Shown in pieces: positions 24,630 through 32,322 of a stretch of DNA of 32,322 nt. The notes below the pieces were generated by a model. The model was given only the letters and a program-made list of their open reading frames with translations. It did not search any database and was not told the origin of the DNA. The position numbers were made by a program, and so were the translations under genes. Numbering within the stretch: position 1 is the first letter of the stretch; each line of letters begins with the position of its first letter. This stretch comes from Lachnospiraceae bacterium (GTDB lineage: Bacteria; Bacillota; Clostridia; Lachnospirales; Lachnospiraceae), in the NCBI GenBank assembly GCA_016280355.1, contig JAEEGO010000186.1, positions 1 to 32,322 on the forward strand, given 5' to 3'.

Positions 24630-27533
24630 ATGTGTCAGCACGGAATGAAGGAAAAGATCGAGGAGAGCAGTCCGGCACTGAATGAGGTGGTGGGGAATCA
24701 GCTGCAGGACAGTCAGCTGCAGAGTATGGATCCGCTGAACATAGGGCAGCAAAACATCGGTCAGCTGAATATGGGTCAGCTGAATATGGATCCGCTGGAT
24801 AATCCTCAGGTATCACCGTTACATAGGCATGTTCAGATACTTAAGAAAGAACAGCAATTGCTACAGCAGGCCAATGAGGAATACAGTCCCTTTAATGTAA
24901 AGGATCAGGTCGCAAAATACATCCATCCCAGGATCAATGCGGATAACAAGTGGAAAAGGAATCAGGTCCTTCAGGTAAGACAACTCAGCATTAATGATAT
25001 GTCTAAGGCCTATTCCCTGACCGGCTTTAAGTTCACGGATTCCGCAGAAAAAAGAAGTAAGATGCTTTTAGATGCGATATGCCGGTATAAGATCCAGACG
25101 AGTTTTAAAAAGAAGATACAGCTTGTGATCCAAAATGAGAAAAAAGATTTTGGTTACGTCAATTATTCCCTGAAGGATGCAATGAAGCTGTCCGACGAAA
25201 AGATCGTAAATGACTATGGTGCAAAATATTTAGATCCTCTCGTCGCGGAGTATGTTGAAGTTAGATGCAATCTGATGAAGAACCCGTTCTTTTCCGTAAT
25301 GCCCATAGATGAACTGAAAAAGACCCCGAGGAACGAGCTGCTGAAAAAACTGAATAAGGAGTACAGCCTTAATGAAGCGAGCAGAGCATTTATAGTAGCT
25401 TTATATGAGGATCTGATAAGGCTTCAGCTACTGGAGAGCCGGGCGAACGAAGTAAAAAAGAAGAAACCACAGAATCCTCCCGAAGTCATCACTGCGAAAG
25501 AGATAAAAAGCAATAGATCCTATAAGACAAAAATAGATAACGAGATCGACAGTTATATCCATCTTACAGATGAAGAAAGAGCTGCAAGAAAAGAGGCAGT
25601 AAACAGTGTAATGACTGCAGGGACGCTCTGGGGGGACAGGAGTCCGGCTGAAATGGATGGGGTGTCTCTTGCCAAGATAGAAGGAGCAAGAGCGATCCTA
25701 GCATGGATGTACAGGAACTGCGGTGCGGGAAAAGAGCAATCCAAGGAGCCCTTTGTCTACACGCTGACCCAGGCGAAGCCGAAGCAGCTGCTGTTCATGC
25801 TGTATCTTATTGAAAACGGGCTGACTAAATCACCGAACGCCGAATGCTTCGATGTCGCATTAAATGATTATATACCTGATCCCACAGCCAAGGCATTTAA
25901 GAATAAGCCGGATTGGACAGCCATCAGTCAGGCTTCGAATTTTGTCATGAACTGCAAAGAGTTTAATGTGTTTTTGAAAAATGACACAGAGGAAAAATCG
26001 CTCAATCAAACCATAAATAACTACGGCGGACTCGAGGGGGACGTACAAAACCCCGAGAAGATAAAGGCTGTGGCTAAACTGGCTGTCGTGCAGGTACGTA
26101 AGCTTGTTGCCATGTATAATGCCGCGGGACTTTCTTCGGACATGCCGGCGAATCTCATCGCCGATCCGATACTGAAGCAGCACGTTTTGGATACCGTAAG
26201 GCAGTTTCAAAGAGTGTGCAATGAACTGAAAAAACTGGGCGGGGACGAAGCGCCCGGGCAGGGTGCCGGAGCGAATCCCCTTCAGCGGGATAAAGCGCCC
26301 GGTCTTGAGAACAAAAAGACAGAGCTGAAAACCAGTAAAAACGCAGATGAAATAATCAGCTATGTAAAAGCAGGTCAGGATATTCCCAGAAGCTTTATCA
26401 AGATAATCGGAAGTGATGTAGCGGAATTCTCGGGCAAGCTTCCATATGCAGTATCAACCGGCGGATTGTCAATCTTATTCGGCGCGTACGGATTAGCCGT
26501 GAAGCTCATCGATCTTTTCTCTGCCGATACCAAGAGTCTTTCGGGAGTAGAGATCGCTTCGCAAAAAATAAATCTGTCAGGAGGTGTCCTGAAAAGCGGT
26601 GCGGACGTGATCAAAGGGGCCGCAGATATATACAAGACGGCTACGGGTTTTGATCCGTCCAAGTTTGCAAACTTCGGAGAGTTCATCGCCTCAAAAGGGG
26701 GTGGACTGCAGTTTGGCGCAGGTACGATATCTCTCGTGGCCGGAGGATTGCAGACCGGAGCGGGAATAATCGATCTGAAACAGGCATCTAATTCCAAAAA
26801 GCACCTGAACAATGCCATGAACCATCTGCAGAATAAGACGGAACAGGACAAGATGGAGGTGGAGGGCAGGCAGGAAAAGCTTACACGTGCTGAGGAAAAG
26901 CAGAAACTGCAGAAGGAACTCCAGAGAAAGGAAATGGAAAACCTGATAAAGCACCGGGTAGATGTGACAAAGAATAAAAAGAACAGTGCCATGATCAATA
27001 TGACAGGCGGTATACTTACCATGGCCGGCGGTGCTCTTACCATGACCGGACTGCTGGCTCCTTTAGGAGGTCTTTTGAGCATAGCAGGATCTGCCATCAG
27101 TATCGGTCTGGGGATAATAGGTGCAAGGATCGATCGCAACAGGGCCATCTGTGATGCAGTAGATGAGGGGCTGAAGCTTCCGCTTCTGGTCAGGAAGGTA
27201 GCGGATCGCTTCAAGATCAATCATATTTCGGGGAGCCAGGGCATACAACTGACAGATCGTATAAGGCAGGAGGCACTTGCTGAACTGCATTATGCAAATT
27301 ATAAGGTGTGCTATCTCGATATGTGTAAAAGGAGCACTATGTTCCTGTATAATAAAGTCCTGATAAAACCCACCACAGATAAGGCTTATCCAAAGACTGA
27401 AGAGTATAAGATGTACTATGAAATGATCATGTCTCTTGGATTCAAGAGGATAAAGCGCGCAAATGACCAGTTCGATACCGATTACCCTACGCCGGAGATG
27501 ATCTATAGCAAGCTTACACAGGGGGTAGCGTGA
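24630..27533 (+). CDS. Large (967 aa) protein of unknown function with glycine-rich hydrophobic C-terminal segments
   Basis: Long ORF, RBS AAAGGAGA; Gly-rich helices such as GGLSILFGAYGLAVKLIDLF, GGLQFGAGTISLVAGGLQTGAGIIDL, TGGILTMAGGALTMTGLLAPLGGLLSIAGSAISIGLGIIGARI; Lys/Glu coiled-coil between them. Confidence 0.8.
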   Translation: MCQHGMKEKIEESSPALNEVVGNQLQDSQLQSMDPLNIGQQNIGQLNMGQLNMDPLDNPQVSPLHRHVQILKKEQQLLQQANEEYSPFNVKDQVAKYIHPRINADNKWKRNQVLQVRQLSINDMSKAYSLTGFKFTDSAEKRSKMLLDAICRYKIQTSFKKKIQLVIQNEKKDFGYVNYSLKDAMKLSDEKIVNDYGAKYLDPLVAEYVEVRCNLMKNPFFSVMPIDELKKTPRNELLKKLNKEYSLNEASRAFIVALYEDLIRLQLLESRANEVKKKKPQNPPEVITAKEIKSNRSYKTKIDNEIDSYIHLTDEERAARKEAVNSVMTAGTLWGDRSPAEMDGVSLAKIEGARAILAWMYRNCGAGKEQSKEPFVYTLTQAKPKQLLFMLYLIENGLTKSPNAECFDVALNDYIPDPTAKAFKNKPDWTAISQASNFVMNCKEFNVFLKNDTEEKSLNQTINNYGGLEGDVQNPEKIKAVAKLAVVQVRKLVAMYNAAGLSSDMPANLIADPILKQHVLDTVRQFQRVCNELKKLGGDEAPGQGAGANPLQRDKAPGLENKKTELKTSKNADEIISYVKAGQDIPRSFIKIIGSDVAEFSGKLPYAVSTGGLSILFGAYGLAVKLIDLFSADTKSLSGVEIASQKINLSGGVLKSGADVIKGAADIYKTATGFDPSKFANFGEFIASKGGGLQFGAGTISLVAGGLQTGAGIIDLKQASNSKKHLNNAMNHLQNKTEQDKMEVEGRQEKLTRAEEKQKLQKELQRKEMENLIKHRVDVTKNKKNSAMINMTGGILTMAGGALTMTGLLAPLGGLLSIAGSAISIGLGIIGARIDRNRAICDAVDEGLKLPLLVRKVADRFKINHISGSQGIQLTDRIRQEALAELHYANYKVCYLDMCKRSTMFLYNKVLIKPTTDKAYPKTEEYKMYYEMIMSLGFKRIKRANDQFDTDYPTPEMIYSKLTQGVA

Positions 27534-28381
27534 TGGAGAGGAATATCAGTCTGTTCTGGATCAGAGATGACAAAGACACGCGGAAGATGCTCCTGCAATA
27601 CGCCTCAAAGTTTGGTGCAACTTTCCCGGATGCAGCGGAGGTACTGGCAGCCGTAGATGACGAAGGAAATCTGCTGGGGTTTTCGGCTATTTTGTCAACG
27701 GAAGTGATATCCGACATTCTTGTATTTCATGTTGAGCCGGGAGAGAGTCTGAATGATATCGGACACCTCATGCTTCAGGAGATTGAAAAGGTCATTGAAG
27801 AAACCGGCCTGGGAATGCTCAGATATATCATGCCGCGGGATGAGAGCATGATGCTCTTCTTTGCGGATGAAGGCTACGACATGTTCGGTGCTGGCAGGGA
27901 ATATGCTGTTTTGTATGCCGCTCTTAACTATTCGGATGTCTACAGAAAGAACGTACAGACGGAGGCGGTACAGAAGGCCAGGTCCATAAGTCAGTGTACG
28001 GCTAAAGAACAGAAGATACTGAAGGATTATTTCATCGAAAACTCGATAGCTACAATGGACTTTTTTAACCCTGTACTGTCATCGGTTGTGTTTGAGGGGG
28101 CGAAGGTAGCGGGACTGCTTCTTTGCGAGACCAAACCCAAAGGCATTATCATATACCATATGTATGCCGAAGCAGATCATCCGGAGTATATCATAGATTG
28201 CCTCAGAGTGATGGATGTGATCCTCTCGGAATATGGGGCACAGGATGAAGAACTCATGCTTTCTTTTGCCACAGGCAATGAAACGGAAGTCGATCTGATA
28301 CATTATCTTGCAGGAAATGTAGTACCGGTAGAGGATTTTGTACGGGAGAGCATCGCACTTAAAGTACTTAAGGCGATGTGA
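27533..28381 (+). CDS. Divergent double GNAT-like protein, paralog 1
   Basis: ATG 27533 overlaps the preceding TGA; architecture similar to the GNAT at 30376-31257 but without a recognisable (R/Q)xxGxG motif. Confidence 0.6.
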   Translation: MERNISLFWIRDDKDTRKMLLQYASKFGATFPDAAEVLAAVDDEGNLLGFSAILSTEVISDILVFHVEPGESLNDIGHLMLQEIEKVIEETGLGMLRYIMPRDESMMLFFADEGYDMFGAGREYAVLYAALNYSDVYRKNVQTEAVQKARSISQCTAKEQKILKDYFIENSIATMDFFNPVLSSVVFEGAKVAGLLLCETKPKGIIIYHMYAEADHPEYIIDCLRVMDVILSEYGAQDEELMLSFATGNETEVDLIHYLAGNVVPVEDFVRESIALKVLKAM

Positions 28382-29250
28382 AAGGAATACAGACAGTGCC
28401 ACAGATATTGGAAATAAATGAGGATATACAAAGCGGCTGTGAGGAGCTCATGCTGCCGGACACATCAGAAAACCTCACCCGCAGGCACAGCCGCGCTCTT
28501 GCAGCCATGAATGATGAAGGGCAGGCAGAGGGAATCCTCGTATGGATGCTGAAAGATAAAGAAGAAGGTCCCGAAGCCGAGCTCATTGATTTCAACGGAC
28601 GTAATGAAGAAGTGCTGGGGCAGCTTCTGGATGAATACGGAGAGAGGACAGCAGATGATGACGTAAAACGCAGCTTCTTCGAACGGGCCCAAATGACATC
28701 ACAAGAAAAGCAGGCCTTTCAGACAGCAGAATTTGACCTTGAGGAAAAGGAAGGCCGGGATATCATTCTGGAGGTCTCGGAGCTTGCGTCCATGAAGATC
28801 AAAAAAAAGAAGATCCCGGATACGATAAAGAACATAGGTGAGCTGGATGAACTGCAGTTCTGGCAGGGTATCACAAACTGTGTGCTTCATGAGAAAACGG
28901 GACTCATGGATGATCTCGCGGTCATGACAAAGGAATGGTACGATCCGCAGATATCCTGCTGTGTTACAACGGATGACAGGATAAACGGTTTTTTCCTGAT
29001 ACACAGGACTCCTTCAGGCATCCTCATGCCTGTGCTCTTTACGGCCATAGGTCCCGACTCCCGTCTGGACCTTCTCAATATGCTCTGCTTCTCCATAAAT
29101 GCCGCGATCAAGACCTATCCCGCAGATACAAAGATAGTGATCAGAAGACATGCGGAATATGTAAGCTCGATGGTATCTTACCTGCTGCCGGGCAGGAAGG
29201 GTGAGACTGTCTTTGCAGGGAGCAGGATGGAGGAGGTGAGTCTTTTCTGA
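28378..29250 (+). CDS. Divergent double GNAT-like protein, paralog 2
   Basis: GTG 28378 overlaps the previous stop (alternative GTG 28396 has a better RBS); second half shares layout with the neighbouring paralogs. Confidence 0.55.
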   Translation: MKGIQTVPQILEINEDIQSGCEELMLPDTSENLTRRHSRALAAMNDEGQAEGILVWMLKDKEEGPEAELIDFNGRNEEVLGQLLDEYGERTADDDVKRSFFERAQMTSQEKQAFQTAEFDLEEKEGRDIILEVSELASMKIKKKKIPDTIKNIGELDELQFWQGITNCVLHEKTGLMDDLAVMTKEWYDPQISCCVTTDDRINGFFLIHRTPSGILMPVLFTAIGPDSRLDLLNMLCFSINAAIKTYPADTKIVIRRHAEYVSSMVSYLLPGRKGETVFAGSRMEEVSLF

Positions 29251-30359
29251 TGAGTATCGAGGAGATCAAATACATAATCTTCCTGATCGTAGACATGATT
29301 TCCATTGCGATATATCTGTGGCTCGTTACAGACCTGAAGAATGTCAGAATCGGGGCATTTGCCGGTAACAATCCGGAAAGCAGCATGAAAAGGAAGATAT
29401 TCCTTGCAATGTGCAGCCTTGCACTGCTTGAGGGGTGCGTGAGTGTGATAAATGATGTCATATATTCTGCCAGAGAGACCATGGGCTACTTCGTTGGCAG
29501 GATACCGGACTTCATTCAGCTTCTGGATGCATTTCTCTCGGAATCCACGTGTACTATACTGACACTTCTCTGGATGATATTCGTGGATTATTGTGTATAT
29601 AAGAGTCCGGGTCATATCAAGAAGCGCTATACGCCTTATTACGTTGTGGCGGGTGCAGGGATAGTGTTTTCTGCCGTCAGTATCCTTTCCATACTGATAT
29701 CATATCCGGATCCTTCTCTTGTGATCATAGTGATCATGTTGCTTGATACATTCATCGTCATGCCTGCGATACAGGTGATCTTTGCCATCAAAGCCTACAG
29801 GGTAGTCGCGGGACACCGGGACGAGAGAAGACCGCCTTTATTCCTGCGGCTTGATGTATTTATCGTTCCGGTCGTGACCGGCTGCGTACTCGGTTTATTG
29901 ATCCATTCGAGCCTGCGCTCACTCGGCTTTGCCATAGGACTGCTCCTTACTCTGCGCATACAGAAAAACCGCAGCAGATATATAGATCCCGATACGGGCT
30001 TTTATAATAAGGATTTTCTTCAGCTGATGTATGAGCACCTGGAAAAAAACGGATATCTGAAGGGGATGGGCATCATCTTTTCGGCTCCGGAGAGAACGGA
30101 TGAGCTTGTAAAAGTCGTGGGACAGCTGGATTATGATAACTGCGAGGTCATTCTCCTTGAAGGCGGAAAGGTTCTTCTGACCACGGGAGAACAGAAAAAG
30201 GAGGCCGTGGAGCTTATCATACGATATGTGAGTGCCGTTGCCTCTGCAGCGGATCCACCATTTAAGATAAATACAGATACCATAGAGCGAAGTGAAGGAG
30301 AAAGTGCAGGTGCATTTGCATCAAGGATCATTGAGACAGCAGATCGTCTTGCACGGTAA
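29250..30359 (+). CDS. Seven-TM-type membrane protein with degenerate GGDEF-like C-terminus
   Basis: Multiple hydrophobic helices, then RYIDPDTGFYNKDFLQLMYEHLEKNGYLKGMGIIFS (GGDEF N-terminal DxLTGLYNRxxF-like) with no GG(D/E)EF motif. ATG overlaps the upstream TGA. Confidence 0.65.
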   Translation: MSIEEIKYIIFLIVDMISIAIYLWLVTDLKNVRIGAFAGNNPESSMKRKIFLAMCSLALLEGCVSVINDVIYSARETMGYFVGRIPDFIQLLDAFLSESTCTILTLLWMIFVDYCVYKSPGHIKKRYTPYYVVAGAGIVFSAVSILSILISYPDPSLVIIVIMLLDTFIVMPAIQVIFAIKAYRVVAGHRDERRPPLFLRLDVFIVPVVTGCVLGLLIHSSLRSLGFAIGLLLTLRIQKNRSRYIDPDTGFYNKDFLQLMYEHLEKNGYLKGMGIIFSAPERTDELVKVVGQLDYDNCEVILLEGGKVLLTTGEQKKEAVELIIRYVSAVASAADPPFKINTDTIERSEGESAGAFASRIIETADRLAR

Positions 30360-30375
30360 AGGGAGAGTATGAAAT

Positions 30376-31257
30376 ATGAGTTTTGATCTTAATCTGTCTT
30401 TTGCAGCCCTGGATAAGTCGCAGCAGGGTGAATACGAAGGGTTTCTTTCTGCTGACGCAAAAGGTTCCCTTTCGGACGAAGATGTATATGCTTTCGGAGC
30501 CTTCAATGATGATGAGGATGAGCTGATTGGTGCTGCGGTCTTTCAGGCAGATAAAACTGCGAGGCTTTTGAGTATCGCCGTGTCCGATGAATACAGAAAA
30601 AAGGGCGTGGGGTCGGCCATGGTAGCCCGTATGAAGGAACGGCTTTCCAAAGCGGGGGCTGTGGAGATGGAGTGCCTGATACCTGAGGGCAAAGAAGGGG
30701 AAGCAAAGGAGAAGGCGGCAGAGCTATTTTTAAAACACTGCGGCTTTGCTCCCGTCGGATCATATTCGGATTTTTCTCTTTCTTTGAGCAGTGCAAGAGA
30801 GAGCCGGGAGCTTGCGGCTGTCATTGAGGCTGGGGTGAAGGAGGGATTTGAAGAGGCTCCTGAGCCGGGGAGCGGAGAGGCCGCTCTCTTAATGGATTTT
30901 CTTCCGATAGAACCGGAGGAGGGGGTGTTGGATTATTCTCCTTCTTTCAGCACGGTATATAAGAAGAACGGGAAGATCATCGGATGTTTTCTCGTTTCGG
31001 AAGAAGGGGATTCTTTTCTGGTTAATATGTTCCACCTTATGAGCCGGCATCTGGAGCTATTACAGGCTATGGCGGTAAGAAGTCTTATGGCGATAGCCGA
31101 CAGGTACGATGAGACGACGGAGCTTCGTTTTATTGCTGTGACGGATAAGGCAGATGAGGTCTTTAAGAGGCTGTTTCCGGCTGAAAGCAGCGAGGGCAGG
31201 CTGACCCGTTATGTGTTGTCGTTTGGCGGCGCTTCTGAAGATGAGGGGGAAGGTTGA
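30376..31257 (+). CDS. GNAT-family N-acetyltransferase with second GNAT-like half
   Basis: ARLLSIAVSDEYRKKGVGSAMVARMKERLSKAGAVEMECLIPEG...AAELFLKHCGFAPVGSYSDFSLSL. Confidence 0.8.
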   Translation: MSFDLNLSFAALDKSQQGEYEGFLSADAKGSLSDEDVYAFGAFNDDEDELIGAAVFQADKTARLLSIAVSDEYRKKGVGSAMVARMKERLSKAGAVEMECLIPEGKEGEAKEKAAELFLKHCGFAPVGSYSDFSLSLSSARESRELAAVIEAGVKEGFEEAPEPGSGEAALLMDFLPIEPEEGVLDYSPSFSTVYKKNGKIIGCFLVSEEGDSFLVNMFHLMSRHLELLQAMAVRSLMAIADRYDETTELRFIAVTDKADEVFKRLFPAESSEGRLTRYVLSFGGASEDEGEG

Positions 31258-31258
31258 T

Positions 31259-31540
31259 ATGAATGAGCTTAGCAGTCTTTTGAGTCTGACCAATAAGTTT
31301 TATAATGTTGCGCCCGTGGAGACAGAGAGGGCTTCGGGAAGAGAGAAAGAGCGCAGTCTGGTAAGGAAAACAAAAGTGAAGGGCGCTCTGCCGGAGCTTT
31401 TTGCACCGGGGGATATCAGGAAGATTACGAAGACTTCTCAACCGGCGCAGCCGTTGAGCGGCTCGCCGTTTGATGAAATGAGGATGGCGTTTTGGATAAA
31501 GGTTTCCAGGGTTTTTTCGTCAAAGAAGAAAGGGGGTTGA
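31259..31540 (+). CDS. Small (93 aa) basic protein, last gene of the operon
   Basis: ATG 31259 after the GNAT stop, GGGGGAAGG RBS-like; MNELSSLLSLTNKFYNVAPVETERASGREKERSLVRKTKVKG...KVSRVFSSKKKGG. Confidence 0.6.
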   Translation: MNELSSLLSLTNKFYNVAPVETERASGREKERSLVRKTKVKGALPELFAPGDIRKITKTSQPAQPLSGSPFDEMRMAFWIKVSRVFSSKKKGG

Positions 31541-31558
31541 CTTGCGATATTACTTACG

Positions 31559-31864
31559 TTAGATATAATCGAAGATTCCTTGTATAGCATCTGTGATATT
31601 GATAATATCTGGATAATGAATCCTATCTATCTTTGAATATCCTCTTATACTCAAATCAAGAAGTGCCATTTTTTCGCATTGCACATATCCTTCAACATCT
31701 TCAGCCTTGATATGTATGTGTAATGGTCCTGCTTCTCCTTTTTCATATATAGGACAACCAATTATCTCAAAAGACTTATTAAAGAAATCCTTACTTACGA
31801 CAAGAACCGGTTTTTTAATATGTTCAATCTTAAGTATATCCCCCTGATGTAATTCTTCTTTCAT
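31559..31864 (-). CDS. mazF: MazF/PemK-like endoribonuclease toxin
   Basis: LHQGDILKIEHIKKPVLVVSKDFFNKSFEIIGCPIYEKGEAGPLHIHIKAEDVEGYVQCEKMALLDLSIRG; start overlaps the MazE stop (TAATG). Confidence 0.85.
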   Translation of the reverse strand: MKEELHQGDILKIEHIKKPVLVVSKDFFNKSFEIIGCPIYEKGEAGPLHIHIKAEDVEGYVQCEKMALLDLSIRGYSKIDRIHYPDIINITDAIQGIFDYI

Positions 31865-32106
31865 TACCAAATCTCTCTTCCTACCGGTTCACCCCAATCA
31901 AACTCGCCATCTAAATGGAGCTGTCCACCAAATTCTGCAGCACGCTCTTCTAATGTTTTATGCCTAAATGGTTTAACAAGCATTATCATTCCATTAGATA
32001 CTTTTACATCAAGAATATCATCAACTGAAACCTCTGCTTCTTGAAGCACTTCTTTGGGTATTCTAATTCCCTGGCTATTACCCCATGTCTTTACTTGAGC
32101 CTGCAT
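31864..32106 (-). CDS. mazE: MazE/AbrB-like antitoxin
   Basis: MQAQVKTWGNSQGIRIPKEVLQEAEVSVDDILDVKVSNGMIMLVKP; strong AAAAGGAGGTG RBS before ATG 32106. Confidence 0.9.
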   Translation of the reverse strand: MQAQVKTWGNSQGIRIPKEVLQEAEVSVDDILDVKVSNGMIMLVKPFRHKTLEERAAEFGGQLHLDGEFDWGEPVGREIW

Positions 32107-32122
32107 AAGCAACACCTCCTTT

Positions 32123-32152
32123 TGTATATACATTGTATATCCCCTAGGTCAA
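32123..32152 (-). promoter_or_regulatory. mazEF promoter (TTGACC-18-TATACA) with palindromic operator ATATACA-N-TGTATAT at 32126-32140
   Basis: Perfect 7-bp arms around one central base, overlapping the proposed -10. Confidence 0.7.
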
Positions 32153-32322
32153 AAATGCCACTCTTAGCCTATCCCAATCACGTACGTTATACTGTAATAT
32201 ATTTGTGCAACTTCATTCAAGAAATCCAGTTTATTCTATGGTGCCTCCCAAAATCGAGAAGCAAACATTAAGGCAAACAATATAAAGACAAAAAGACAGA
32301 TAATTAAGGCACATATGCATAT

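Noticed and set aside
26375-27220. 281-aa minus-strand ORF inside the 967-aa gene
   Set aside because: Antisense shadow of the Gly-rich sense frame (Pro/Ser/Ala-rich translation), no start signal.

Overview
The window looks like a Lachnospiraceae/Clostridia-type chromosome segment; this is inferred from protein flavour and RBS style, and no database was searched. From left to right:
(1) The start of a truncated membrane protein and a small secreted protein.
(2) A tightly overlapping minus-strand operon: ADP-ribosylglycohydrolase, alpha/beta esterase, two sugar-type ABC permeases with no binding protein or ATPase, a LytTR regulator and a DUF3021-like membrane protein. Its promoter has two direct repeats 21 bp apart just upstream of the -35.
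(3) An alpha/beta hydrolase, then a decayed zone with a surface-protein remnant and an internally deleted, frameshifted 10TM metal-exporter-like gene.
(4) A cell-wall-type subtilase with VSEN/VSDN repeats and an NPDTG-like sorting signal.
(5) A long plus-strand nitrogen/amine-type cluster: LuxR regulator, P-II protein, Pot-like ABC importer, two tandem ornithine-cyclodeaminase-like proteins, an HcnABC/opine-oxidase-like flavoenzyme set and an iron alcohol dehydrogenase. Two leaders in this cluster carry related terminator hairpins.
(6) A seven-gene plus-strand operon (24088-31540) of mostly unrecognised proteins: a YbjN/secretion-chaperone-like protein, a 967-aa glycine-zipper protein, three double-GNAT-like paralogs of which two appear to have lost the acetyl-CoA motif, a 7TM protein with a degenerate GGDEF-like tail, and a small basic protein. 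This is the best candidate for an undescribed system.
(7) An AT-richer MazEF toxin-antitoxin pair with a palindromic operator.
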